Below, piece after piece: positions 17,099 through 25,557 of a stretch of 64,000 bases of DNA (the stretch's first letter is position 1; every line of letters starts with the position of its first letter). The position numbers and the translations under genes were made by a program. Source of the stretch: Mycobacterium bohemicum DSM 44277 (GTDB lineage Bacteria > Actinomycetota > Actinomycetes > Mycobacteriales > Mycobacteriaceae); the NCBI RefSeq assembly GCF_001053185.1, contig NZ_CSTD01000001.1, positions 124,001 to 188,000 on the forward strand, written 5' to 3'. The notes below the pieces were generated by a model that saw nothing but the letters and a program-made list of their open reading frames with translations, did no database searches and was not told where the DNA came from.

Positions 17099-18905
17099 TC
17101 GTCCCGACGTCATCATCGTCATGACCGACGAGGAGCGCGCGGTACCGCCGTACGAGGCTCCCGACGTGCTCGCGTGGCGCGATCGAATCCTGGCCGGGCG
17201 CAAGTGGTTCGACGATCACGGCGTCAGCTTCGCGCGGCACTACACCGGCTCGCTGGCCTGTGTGCCCAGCCGCCCGACGATCTTCACCGGGCAATACCCG
17301 GACCTGCACGGCGTCACCCAGACCGACGGCCTCGGCAAGTCGGCCGACGACTCCCGCATGCGCTGGCTGCGCCAGGGCGAGGTGCCGACGCTGGGCAACT
17401 GGTTTCGCGGCGCCGGGTACGACACCCACTACGACGGCAAGTGGCACATCTCGCACGCCGACCTCACCGACCCGGCGACCGGCCGTCCCCTGGCCACCAA
17501 CGACGACGACGGCGTCGTCGACCACGCCGCGGTGCGGCGCTACCTCGACGCCGATCCCCTGGCGCCGTTCGGCTTTTCGGGATGGGTCGGCCCCGAGCCG
17601 CACGGGGCGGAGCTGGCCAACGCCGGCGTGCGTCGCGATCCGCTGATCGCCGACCGGGTGGTGGCGTGGCTGGCCGACCGCTACGCTCGCCGCCGCGCCG
17701 GCGACGCGGCCGCGCTGCGCCCCTTCCTCCTGGTCGCCAGCTTCGTCAATCCCCACGACATCGTGCTGTTCCCCACCTGGTCGCGACGGGGCCCGCTGCA
17801 GCCGTCACCTCTGGACCCGCCGCCGGTGCCCCCCGCGCCGACCGCGGACGAGGACCTGTCGACCAAGCCGGCCGCGCAGATCGCGTTTCGCGAGTCCTAC
17901 TACTCCGGCTACGGCCCGGCCCCGGCGATCGAGCGGATCTACGAACGCAACGCGCAGCGCTACCGCGATCTGTACTACCGACTGCACGCCGAGGCGGACG
18001 GCGCCATCGACCGCGTCCGCAGGGCCGTCACCGAGGGCGGCTCCGCGCACGCGGTTCTGGTGCGCACGGCCGATCACGGTGATCTGCTGGGCGCCCACGG
18101 CGGACTGCACCAGAAGTGGTTCAACCTCTACGACGAGGCCACCCGCGTCCCGTTCGTCATCGCCCGCATCGGCGAACGGGCGAGTACGCCGCGCGTCGTC
18201 ACGGCGCCGACCTCGCACGTCGACCTGGTCCCGACGCTGCTGGGCGCCGCCGGCCTGGATGACGCCGCCATCGGCGCGGTCGCGGCGAGATTGGCCGAGT
18301 CCTTCTCGGAGGTGCACGAACTGCCGGGCCGCAACCTCATGCCCATCGTCGACGGGGAACAGGCCGACGAGGCGCGGTGCGTCTACCTGATGACGCGCGA
18401 CAACGTCCTCGAAGGCGACACCGGCGCTTCGGGATTGGCGCGCCGGCTGAAACGCACCGTCAATCCGCCCGCGCCCCTGCGGATCAGGGTGCCCGCTTAC
18501 ACCGCGTCGAATTTCGAGGGCCTCGTCGTCCGCGTCGACGGCGTGCCCGGGGGCGCGGGACACCTCTGGAAGCTGGTGCGCACCTTCGACGATCCCGGCA
18601 CGTGGACCGAACCCGGGGTCCGACAGCTCGCGGCCACGGGCCTCGGGGGAGAGGTTTACCGGACGTCCCCGCTCGATGACCAGTGGGAGCTCTACGACCT
18701 GACCGCCGACCCGATCGAGGCGGTGAACCGCTGGACGGATCCGGAATTGGATGACCTGCGCCGGCACCTGCGGACGCAACTCAAGCAGGTGCGGACCGAT
18801 TCGGTGCCCGAACGAAACCGGCCGTGGTCCTACGCATCTCGGCGGCCACCAAGCCCGCGGCCGTCACGGCTGGCGCGCTGGCTGGGCGGTCGCCCGAGCA
18901 GGTGA
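17091..18905 (+). CDS. Type I sulfatase
   Basis: 604 residues of the arylsulfatase/alkaline phosphatase superfamily. The formylglycine site CVPSR is present with Cys57 as the residue to be converted, so activity needs a formylglycine-generating enzyme. Metal-binding residues are seen in VMTDEE near the start and RTADHGDLLGAHG. No signal peptide is visible, so it is probably cytoplasmic. The start GTG 17091 is fixed by GGAGG seven bases upstream and an 8-base overlap with the SRPBCC gene. It should hydrolyse a sulfate ester; the substrate is not known. A phosphonate monoester hydrolase-type activity is the main alternative. Confidence 0.87.
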   Translation: MSDRPDVIIVMTDEERAVPPYEAPDVLAWRDRILAGRKWFDDHGVSFARHYTGSLACVPSRPTIFTGQYPDLHGVTQTDGLGKSADDSRMRWLRQGEVPTLGNWFRGAGYDTHYDGKWHISHADLTDPATGRPLATNDDDGVVDHAAVRRYLDADPLAPFGFSGWVGPEPHGAELANAGVRRDPLIADRVVAWLADRYARRRAGDAAALRPFLLVASFVNPHDIVLFPTWSRRGPLQPSPLDPPPVPPAPTADEDLSTKPAAQIAFRESYYSGYGPAPAIERIYERNAQRYRDLYYRLHAEADGAIDRVRRAVTEGGSAHAVLVRTADHGDLLGAHGGLHQKWFNLYDEATRVPFVIARIGERASTPRVVTAPTSHVDLVPTLLGAAGLDDAAIGAVAARLAESFSEVHELPGRNLMPIVDGEQADEARCVYLMTRDNVLEGDTGASGLARRLKRTVNPPAPLRIRVPAYTASNFEGLVVRVDGVPGGAGHLWKLVRTFDDPGTWTEPGVRQLAATGLGGEVYRTSPLDDQWELYDLTADPIEAVNRWTDPELDDLRRHLRTQLKQVRTDSVPERNRPWSYASRRPPSPRPSRLARWLGGRPSR

Positions 18906-18917
18906 TGGTTCCCTGGG

Positions 18918-19850
18918 TCAGGGAAGAAACACCAGGCGTTCGTCTCCCCCGAGGGTTTGTGTCCATGCCGCGGTGACGTCGCTCAGCGGAGCCGTGCGGG
19001 TGCGCACGTCGAATGCTCCCTCGGTGACGGCTTCGGCGATCTTGGCAATCTCTGTGCGGAAGTGGTGGCCGGACACTGATCCGATGCCGCTTCCGACGAC
19101 CTGTAGGCGAGTCGACCGGAGCGCGGCGGAGATGATCTCGGCGCCGGGTCCCGCCATCGAACCGACTTCTATCCAGATGAGGTCTTTGCCCCGGTCGCGA
19201 CGGTGCGTGAGAAGGTCGACCATGCCCTTTGCGGTCGGTTGGCCCCACACGTAGTCGATGACGACATCGACGTCGCCGGCCATGTCGAGCTGGTCAAGGG
19301 TGAGAACGCGGTCGGCGCCTAGGGCTTTCAATCCGTTGAGCCGCTGGGGATTTCGACCGGCGGCGATGACCTCCCCGGCGCCGAAGCGCTTTGCGACCTG
19401 TATCGCCATGCGTCCGGCGTTGCCCGTCGCCCCCAGGATCAGCACGCGCGATCCCCGCTTGAAGTCGATCCGGTGCCGCAGCGCCACCCATGAGGACATC
19501 GCCGGATTCACCGCGGCCGCGACGGCAATCGGGTCGGCGTGCCTGGGCAGTGCCACGCTGCGGTCTTTGTCGATGACCGTGCGCTGCGCCATGGTGCCCA
19601 GCGTGGTGTCGTCGAGCAGCGCGTAATAGTGCCTTCCCCGGGAATCGCGGACCACGGCATCGATACCGGGCACGAGCGGAAGCTCGCCGGTGCTGGAGTA
19701 GTGCGACCCGTCCGCCTGGGAACGGACTCGCGGATGCAGTGCCGTCGCGACGACGTCGACGACCAGTTCGCCGGAGTGCTGCGGCACCGGGTCGGGAAAG
19801 TCGTCGTAGCCGGGTGGCCTGTCGAACGAGCTGACAACGGCGGCTTTCAT
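18918..19850 (-). CDS. Zinc-independent medium-chain alcohol dehydrogenase/quinone oxidoreductase
   Basis: 310 residues of the MDR superfamily. The dinucleotide-binding motif LILGATGNAGRMA lies mid-protein, and the GroES-like N-terminal domain lacks the Cys and His pattern for catalytic zinc, so quinone/enone reductase activity is likely. Divergent from a MarR gene across a 147-bp gap that holds a strong inverted repeat and a consensus TATAAT on this strand. This arrangement suggests repression by that MarR, relieved by a toxic or reactive compound. Confidence 0.83.
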   Translation of the reverse strand: MKAAVVSSFDRPPGYDDFPDPVPQHSGELVVDVVATALHPRVRSQADGSHYSSTGELPLVPGIDAVVRDSRGRHYYALLDDTTLGTMAQRTVIDKDRSVALPRHADPIAVAAAVNPAMSSWVALRHRIDFKRGSRVLILGATGNAGRMAIQVAKRFGAGEVIAAGRNPQRLNGLKALGADRVLTLDQLDMAGDVDVVIDYVWGQPTAKGMVDLLTHRRDRGKDLIWIEVGSMAGPGAEIISAALRSTRLQVVGSGIGSVSGHHFRTEIAKIAEAVTEGAFDVRTRTAPLSDVTAAWTQTLGGDERLVFLP

Positions 19851-19937
19851 GGGTCATCTCTTTCTGGTCCCACCCGGGGCGCTTGCGTAATCGGGCTCCC
19901 CGCGGATCGTCCCGGCGAGAAGCTGCTTGGTAAATAC

Positions 19938-19972
19938 ATCGTATTGCGAACTATTATATTTCGCAATACGAT
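19938..19972. promoter_or_regulatory. MarR operator between oxidoreductase and marR
   Basis: A perfect 13-bp inverted repeat ATCGTATTGCGAA (19938-19950) and its complement (19960-19972) around a 9-base AT-only-rich spacer. The spacer contains ATTATA, that is TATAAT on the minus strand, so the site overlaps the oxidoreductase promoter. Confidence 0.75.
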
Positions 19973-19997
19973 ATATATGGAGGTAGGGTGATGAGTC

Positions 19998-20432
19998 ATG
20001 ACCGCCGACCGGACGCCCGGCCCTCAGCTTTCCGGCGACTTGCGAGACGCACTGGTGCAAATGTCTTTTGCGTTGATGGCGGCGCTTACCGAAGTGGCCG
20101 CCGAACATGACCTCTCGCTGACGCAACTCCGAATGCTGGGGATCATGCGCGATCGCGAACCCACCATGACCGACCTGGCGACCTATACCGGGCTGGAGCG
20201 CTCGACAGTCAGCGGGCTCATCGATCGCGCGGCCCGGCGCGGCCTCGTGGTCAAGTTCTCCCACCCCGTCGACGGCCGCTCGGTGCGGGTGCGGCTCACC
20301 GTGCGGGCCCGCCGTCTGGAACGTGATGTCACCGCGGCGATCGCCGAGCGGGTTGCGCCGTTGACGGGTCGGCTCAACACCGCCGAGAGGAAGCGGCTCA
20401 CGACATTGCTGAACAAAGCGCTCGGCCTATGA
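19998..20432 (+). CDS. MarR-family regulator
   Basis: 144 residues with a winged helix: MTDLATYTGLERSTVSGLID is the recognition segment and SHPVDGRSVRVRLT the wing. ATG 19998 has GGAGG about 14 bases upstream, with AGGGTG nearer. It is transcribed away from the quinone oxidoreductase, whose promoter carries the palindrome described at 19938-19972. Predicted autorepressor and repressor of that gene; effector unknown. Confidence 0.85.
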   Translation: MTADRTPGPQLSGDLRDALVQMSFALMAALTEVAAEHDLSLTQLRMLGIMRDREPTMTDLATYTGLERSTVSGLIDRAARRGLVVKFSHPVDGRSVRVRLTVRARRLERDVTAAIAERVAPLTGRLNTAERKRLTTLLNKALGL

Positions 20433-20469
20433 CGCCGCCGCGGCAAGGGCATTGGGCCGCGGTTCTCCG

Positions 20470-20916
20470 CTAGGGGCGCGTCCGGTCGATCAGGTTGGAC
20501 AGCACGACGATGCTTTCGCTGCGCTCGACGTCGGCGCTCGAGCGGATCCGCTCCAGCGCCACCTCCAGGTGTGCCATGTCGCGGGCCAAGACGTGCAGCA
20601 TCGCGTCCGACGTGCCCGTTACCGTCGCGGCGCTGACCACCTCGGGGATGTCCACCCACGCGGCGCGCAGCTCGTCAGGTGCGATCCTGCCGTGGCAGAA
20701 CACCTGCACGTAGGCCTCGGTGTTCCAGCCCAGGGCGTTGCGGTCGACGACGGTGGTGAAGCCCTTGATCACACCGCTGTCGATCATCCGGTCGACGCGG
20801 CGCTTCACCGCCGGCGCGGACAGATTCACCTTCTGCCCGATCTCGGCGAAGGTGGCGCGCGCATGCTCGGCGAGCTCGGCGAGGATGCGCTCGTCGGTCT
20901 CGTCCAGCCGGTCCAT
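20470..20916 (-). CDS. Lrp/AsnC-family regulator (Rv2324-like)
   Basis: 148 residues: N-terminal helix-turn-helix (ERILAELAEHARATFAEIGQ, then LSAPAVKRRVDRM) and a C-terminal RAM ligand-binding domain. ATG 20916 is fixed by GGGAGGA seven bases upstream; the frame is open further but without support. Divergent from the DDAH-rocD-rocE operon, which it probably activates in response to an amino acid such as arginine or ornithine. Homologue order as at Rv2324/Rv2323c. Confidence 0.85.
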   Translation of the reverse strand: MDRLDETDERILAELAEHARATFAEIGQKVNLSAPAVKRRVDRMIDSGVIKGFTTVVDRNALGWNTEAYVQVFCHGRIAPDELRAAWVDIPEVVSAATVTGTSDAMLHVLARDMAHLEVALERIRSSADVERSESIVVLSNLIDRTRP

Positions 20917-20935
20917 GCGTCCTCCCGCGCTTGGC

Positions 20936-20973
20936 GCGCAATAAATTGCTACTAACACCATTTTAGCGCAATA
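20936..20973. promoter_or_regulatory. Candidate AsnC-type binding region
   Basis: GCGCAATA occurs at 20936-20943 and again at 20966-20973 (30 bp apart, about three helical turns), and GCAAT-AA-ATTGC at 20938-20949 is an inverted repeat. It lies in the gap between the regulator and the DDAH gene. Phased, degenerate half-sites are typical for Lrp proteins. Confidence 0.45.
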
Positions 20974-21038
20974 GATGGCGGGTAGACACGCAACAGCCGT
21001 CGTTTGATTGTGTCGAGGGGCCCAAATACCGTTGTTGT

Positions 21039-21890
21039 ATGAGGGACCACCGTGCCGCCGTTGCGGCCCCGGAACGACACGGCGCCGGTCGCGCGTCGCG
21101 CCCACGCCGCTACGCCATGACCCCGCCCACCTTCTTCGCGGTCGAGTACGCGATCAACCCGTGGATGGACGTCACCACACCCGTCGACGTCGAACTCGCG
21201 CACGCGCAATGGGAGGCTCTGCGCCAGACCTACCGGCGGCTGGGCCATCACGTGGACGTGATCGAGCCCGTGGCGGGGCTGCCCGACATGGTCTACGCCG
21301 CCAACGGCGGTCTGATTGCCGGCGATGTGGCCATCGTCGCGCGGTTTCGATTCGCCGAGCGGGCCGGTGAATCACAGGCGTACGCCGAATGGATGTCATC
21401 GCTGGGCCATCGGCCCGTGACCACACGGCACGTCAACGAGGGACAGGGCGACCTGCTGATGATCGGTGAAACGGTGTTGGCGGGCCACGGGTTTCGCACC
21501 GACCGGCGTGCGCACGCCGAGATCTCGGCGGCGCTGCGGGTGCCGGTGGTCTCGCTGGAGCTGGTGGACCCGCGTTTCTATCACCTCGACACCGCGCTTG
21601 CCGTTCTCGACGACCGCACGATCGCGTTCTACCCGCCGGCATTCAGCTCCGCGGCGCAGGACCGTTTGCGCGCGCTGTTTCCCGACGCGATCGTCGTCGC
21701 GAGCGCCGATGCCTACGTGCTCGGGCTCAACGTCGTCTCCGACGGCCTGCACGTGGTGCTTCCTTCTGCCGCAACGGGATTCGCGGCACAGCTGCGCGCG
21801 GCCGGCTTCGAACCGGTCGGTGTCGAACTGTCGGAGCTGCTCAAGGGCGGCGGTTCGGTCAAGTGCTGCACCCTGGAGGTATTCCCATGA
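21039..21890 (+). CDS. ddaH: Dimethylarginine dimethylaminohydrolase/arginine deiminase-like enzyme
   Basis: 283 residues of the guanidino-group-modifying (pentein) superfamily. Conserved parts are YAANGG, NEGQGDLL, the catalytic His in FYHLDTALAV and the terminal GGGSVKCCTLE, whose Cys276 aligns with the nucleophile of the CxT motif. It should hydrolyse arginine or methylarginine to citrulline plus an amine; in some actinobacterial and cyanobacterial relatives the product is ornithine, which would suit the next gene, ornithine aminotransferase. ATG 21039 is used; an internal ATG at 21117 would remove residues also expected in Rv2323c-type proteins. Confidence 0.83.
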   Translation: MRDHRAAVAAPERHGAGRASRPRRYAMTPPTFFAVEYAINPWMDVTTPVDVELAHAQWEALRQTYRRLGHHVDVIEPVAGLPDMVYAANGGLIAGDVAIVARFRFAERAGESQAYAEWMSSLGHRPVTTRHVNEGQGDLLMIGETVLAGHGFRTDRRAHAEISAALRVPVVSLELVDPRFYHLDTALAVLDDRTIAFYPPAFSSAAQDRLRALFPDAIVVASADAYVLGLNVVSDGLHVVLPSAATGFAAQLRAAGFEPVGVELSELLKGGGSVKCCTLEVFP

Positions 21891-23122
21891 CGATTGTCGA
21901 CACCCCGCGTGAGACGGCCGTCACCGACGCGATCGCGTTGGTCGAACGGCATGCGGCGCACAACTACTCGCCGCTGCCGGTGGTGGCATCGAGCGCCGAG
22001 GGCGCCTGGATCACCGACGTCGACGGGCGGCGGTACCTGGACTGCCTGGCCGCGTACTCGGCGGTGAACTTCGGCCATCGCAACCCCGAGATCACCGCGA
22101 CCGCGCACGCGCAGCTGGACACGCTCACGCTGGTGAGCCGTGCCTTCCATTCCGACAACCTCGGGCCGTTCTGCGCCGCCCTCGCCGGGTTGTGCGGAAA
22201 AGAGATGGTGCTGCCGATGAACTCGGGCGCCGAGGCCGTCGAGAGCGGTCTCAAGGTCGCGCGCAAGTGGGGCGCCGAGGTCAAGGGCGTCCCGCCCGGG
22301 CGGGCCAACGTCATCGTGGCGCACAACAACTTCCATGGCCGCACGATCAGCATCGTCAGCTTCTCCACGGATCCGTTGGCCCGCGACGGCTTCGGACCGT
22401 TCACCCCGGGGTTCCGCTCGGTGCCGTTCGGTGACGCCGCGGCCCTGGCGCGGGCGGTCGACGACGACACGGTGGCGGTGCTGTTGGAGCCGATCCAGGG
22501 TGAGGCGGGCATCATCGTCCCGCCCAACGACTACCTCCCGACCGTGCGCGCGCTGTGCAGCGAGCACAACGTGCTGATGATCGCCGACGAGATCCAGTCC
22601 GGGCTGGCGCGCACCGGCTACACGTTCGCCTGCGACCGGTGGGGCGTCGTGCCGGACGTCTACCTGCTGGGCAAGGCACTCGGCGGCGGCGTGGTCCCGC
22701 TGTCGGCGGTGGTCGCGGACCGCGACATCCTGGGCGTACTGCGCCCCGGTGAGCACGGTTCGACGTTCGGCGGCAACCCGATGGCCGCCGCGATCGGCAG
22801 CACGGTGGTTTCGATCCTGGCCCGCGGGGAATTCCAGGCCCGTTCGGCTGCATTGGGTGCGCACCTGCACGGGCGGCTGAGGGAACTCATCGGTGACGGC
22901 GTGCTGGCCGTGCGCGGTTTCGGCTTGTGGGCCGGGGTCGATGTCGATCCGTCGCTGGCCACCGGCAAGGAAATGAGCCTGCGGTTGGCCGACCGCGGCG
23001 TGTTGGTCAAGGACACGCACGCCTCGACGCTGCGGTTTGCTCCGCCGCTGGTGGTCACCGCCGGGGAGATCGACTGGGCGGTCCGTCAGTTAGCGTTGGT
23101 GTTGCGGGAGGCCGGCCCATAG
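21887..23122 (+). CDS. rocD: Ornithine aminotransferase
   Basis: 411-residue class III PLP aminotransferase. The PLP Lys is Lys263 in LLGKALGGG, preceded by the IADEIQSG motif. It converts ornithine and 2-oxoglutarate to glutamate semialdehyde and glutamate. ATG 21887 has GGAGG seven bases ahead and overlaps the DDAH stop (ATGA). In M. tuberculosis H37Rv the gene is annotated as two pieces (rocD1, rocD2); here the frame is intact. Confidence 0.92.
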   Translation: MTIVDTPRETAVTDAIALVERHAAHNYSPLPVVASSAEGAWITDVDGRRYLDCLAAYSAVNFGHRNPEITATAHAQLDTLTLVSRAFHSDNLGPFCAALAGLCGKEMVLPMNSGAEAVESGLKVARKWGAEVKGVPPGRANVIVAHNNFHGRTISIVSFSTDPLARDGFGPFTPGFRSVPFGDAAALARAVDDDTVAVLLEPIQGEAGIIVPPNDYLPTVRALCSEHNVLMIADEIQSGLARTGYTFACDRWGVVPDVYLLGKALGGGVVPLSAVVADRDILGVLRPGEHGSTFGGNPMAAAIGSTVVSILARGEFQARSAALGAHLHGRLRELIGDGVLAVRGFGLWAGVDVDPSLATGKEMSLRLADRGVLVKDTHASTLRFAPPLVVTAGEIDWAVRQLALVLREAGP

Positions 23123-23150
23123 CCAGCTGATTCAGCGACAGGAGGCGCAC

Positions 23151-24593
23151 TTGGCAGCTACGTCGATCGGCCTGACGGAACAGATGCTGCGGCGGCGCCC
23201 GGTGGGCGGCGCGCGCGCGGCAAGCGGTGCCGCGGACGATCTCAAGCGCAGTATCGGCGTGTTCCAGCTGACCATGTTCGGCGTCGGGTCGACCGTCGGC
23301 ACCGGCATCTTCTTCGTCATGTCGCAGGCCGTGCCGGAAGCGGGGCCGGCCGTGATCGTCTCCTTCCTGATCGCCGGGCTCGCGGCCGGGCTGGCGGCCA
23401 TCTGCTACGCCGAATTGGCCTCGGCCGTCCCCGTTTCGGGTTCGTCATATTCGTACGCCTACACCACCATGGGCGAATTCGTCGCGGTCGGCGTCGCCGC
23501 CTGCCTGTTGCTGGAGTACGGCGTCTCCACCGCGGCGGTCGCCGTCAGCTGGAGCGGCTATCTCAACAAATTGCTGCGCAATGTCTTTGGCGCGCCGTTG
23601 CCGCACGCGTTGTCGGCCGCCCCCTGGGAGGCGCAACCGGGCTACGTGAATCTTCCGGCCATCGTCCTGATCGGGATGTGCGCGCTGCTGCTCATCCGCG
23701 GCGCCAGCGAGTCGGCCAAGGTCAACGCGATCATGGTGGTGATCAAACTCAGCGTCCTGCTGATGTTCGTGGTCATCGCCCTGACCGCCTTCGATGCCGA
23801 TCACCTCAAAGGGTTTGCGCCCTTCGGGGTTTCGGGCGTCGGCTCGGCGGCCGGAACCATCTTCTTCTCCTACATCGGACTGGACGCGGTCTCGACGGCG
23901 GGCGACGAGGTGAAGGATCCGCAAAAGACCATGCCGCGGGCGATCATCGCGGCGCTGCTGACCGTCGCGACCGTGTACCTGCTCGTCGCGGTGGCCGCGC
24001 TGGGCTCCCAGCCGTGGCAAAACTTCGCCGGTCAGCAGGAGGCCGGGCTGGCCACCATCCTGGAGAACGTCACGCATGGGCGTTGGGCCAGCACGATTCT
24101 CGCCGCGGGGGCGGTGATTTCGATCTTCAGCGTCACGCTGGTCACCATGTATGGGCAGACCCGCATCCTGTTCGCGATGGGTCGCGACGGGCTGTTGCCC
24201 ACCCGGTTCGCGGCCGTCAGCGCGAGGACGATGACCCCGGTGAACAACACGGCGATCGTCGCCGTCGTCACCGCGATCCTGGCCGCCGTGATACCGCTCG
24301 ACAAGCTGGCGGACATGGTGTCGATCGGCACGCTCACCGCCTTCACCGTCGTCTCCCTCGGGGTGATCGTGTTGCGGGTGCGCCAGCCCGATCTGCCCCG
24401 GGGATTCAAGGTGCCCGGCTACCCCGTCACGCCGGTCCTTTCAGTGCTGGCATGCGGCTACATTCTCGCCAGCCTGCACTGGTACACCTGGATCGCCTTC
24501 AGCGGATGGGTCTCGGTCGCCTTGATCTACTACGTCGTCTGGGGCCGACATCACAGCGCGCTCAACGACTCTCCGGCCCGGGAGGCCCCGTGA
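23151..24593 (+). CDS. rocE: Arginine/ornithine amino-acid permease
   Basis: 480 residues, about 12 membrane segments, APC family. The family motif GVGSTVGTGIFF lies in the first membrane segment. TTG 23151 is the start: GGAGG lies five bases upstream. Position after rocD suggests uptake of arginine or ornithine for the same catabolic route; cationic amino acid transporter (CAT) type is the closest subgroup. Confidence 0.87.
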   Translation: MAATSIGLTEQMLRRRPVGGARAASGAADDLKRSIGVFQLTMFGVGSTVGTGIFFVMSQAVPEAGPAVIVSFLIAGLAAGLAAICYAELASAVPVSGSSYSYAYTTMGEFVAVGVAACLLLEYGVSTAAVAVSWSGYLNKLLRNVFGAPLPHALSAAPWEAQPGYVNLPAIVLIGMCALLLIRGASESAKVNAIMVVIKLSVLLMFVVIALTAFDADHLKGFAPFGVSGVGSAAGTIFFSYIGLDAVSTAGDEVKDPQKTMPRAIIAALLTVATVYLLVAVAALGSQPWQNFAGQQEAGLATILENVTHGRWASTILAAGAVISIFSVTLVTMYGQTRILFAMGRDGLLPTRFAAVSARTMTPVNNTAIVAVVTAILAAVIPLDKLADMVSIGTLTAFTVVSLGVIVLRVRQPDLPRGFKVPGYPVTPVLSVLACGYILASLHWYTWIAFSGWVSVALIYYVVWGRHHSALNDSPAREAP

Positions 24594-25456
24594 CCGTCGT
24601 CGTCGGATACCGGGCCGGCAACGTCGGCCTGTCGGGCCTGCACCTGGCTACGCGCATCGCGCGGACATTGCACACCTCGCTCACGGTGGCGACGATCGTG
24701 CCCAAGCCGTGGCTCCCGAACGTCGACCCCGAATACGAGCAGTGGGTGCAGGGCCTGGCGGCGGCATCCGCGAACGAGGCGGCACAGCATCTCCGCGATG
24801 TCACCGAGGGCGTCGACGTCATCTACGTCGACCGGGCGCACCGGTCGGTGTCGGGCGGGCTGCTCGAGCTCATCGACGAGCTCGAGGGCGAGATGCTGGT
24901 GCTGGGGGCGTTGCCCAGCGGCGGCCCCGGGCAGGTGGTGATCGGGTCGACCGCTGACTGGCTGCTGCACGCATCGCCCGTGCCGGTGGCGATCAGCCCC
25001 GCCGAATACCGTTCGGGCGCTGGACGATTGACGCGACTGACGTGCGCCTATTCGGCCACCTCGGACACGGTCGACGTCGTGCGGCGCTGCGTCGAGTTCG
25101 GGGAACGATTGGGCGTGCCGTTGCGGGTGATCACCTTCGCGGTCCGGGGTAGGACGATGTATCCGCCCGAGGTGGGTCTGCACGCCGAGGACGCGATCCT
25201 GCAGGCGTGGGCGTCGCAGGCCCGCGACATCCTCGCCGGCCTCAAGACCGACGACATCGTTGGCGATGAGGTTGAGCTGCAGGTGGTCACGGGCCGCAGC
25301 TGGAGGGAGGCGTTGGACCGGGCGGACTGGCAGGAGGGCGAGATCATGGCCCTGGGCACTCGGCCGCGCGGCGACATCAGCAGGGTGTTCCTGGGGTCGC
25401 GCAGCGGCAAGATCATCCGCGGGAGTCCCGTCCCGGCGCTGGTGTTGCCGGGCTAG
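24590..25456 (+). CDS. Universal stress protein, tandem USP domains
   Basis: 288 residues with two USP domains. The first ends in the nucleotide-binding pattern GSTADWLLHASPVPV, the second in GSRSGKIIRGSPVPALV. GTG 24590 has GGAGG ahead of it and overlaps the rocE stop, so it belongs to the ddaH-rocD-rocE operon, as Rv2319c does. Likely an ATP-binding sensor tied to arginine catabolism; role unproven. Confidence 0.85.
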   Translation: MTVVVGYRAGNVGLSGLHLATRIARTLHTSLTVATIVPKPWLPNVDPEYEQWVQGLAAASANEAAQHLRDVTEGVDVIYVDRAHRSVSGGLLELIDELEGEMLVLGALPSGGPGQVVIGSTADWLLHASPVPVAISPAEYRSGAGRLTRLTCAYSATSDTVDVVRRCVEFGERLGVPLRVITFAVRGRTMYPPEVGLHAEDAILQAWASQARDILAGLKTDDIVGDEVELQVVTGRSWREALDRADWQEGEIMALGTRPRGDISRVFLGSRSGKIIRGSPVPALVLPG

Positions 25457-25486
25457 CGTCTGTTTCGCCCTGTGCCAGCCGCCGAG

Positions 25487-25539
25487 CGTGAAACTGGTTT
25501 CACGTTGGGCGCCGAGCGTGAAGCCAGCTTCACGCTCGG
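25487..25539. terminator. Tandem hairpins between convergent operons
   Basis: Two direct, 30-bp-spaced units beginning GCCGAGCGTGAA. Unit 1 folds as CGTGAAAC-TG-GTTTCACG (25487-25504). Unit 2 has 13-bp perfect arms CCGAGCGTGAAGC (25512-25524) and complement (25527-25539). They fill the gap between the stress-protein stop and the uspC stop, so a bidirectional terminator is likely. No T-run follows, as is common in mycobacteria. Confidence 0.65.
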
Positions 25540-25557
25540 GCCGGGAACCCTGCCGGG

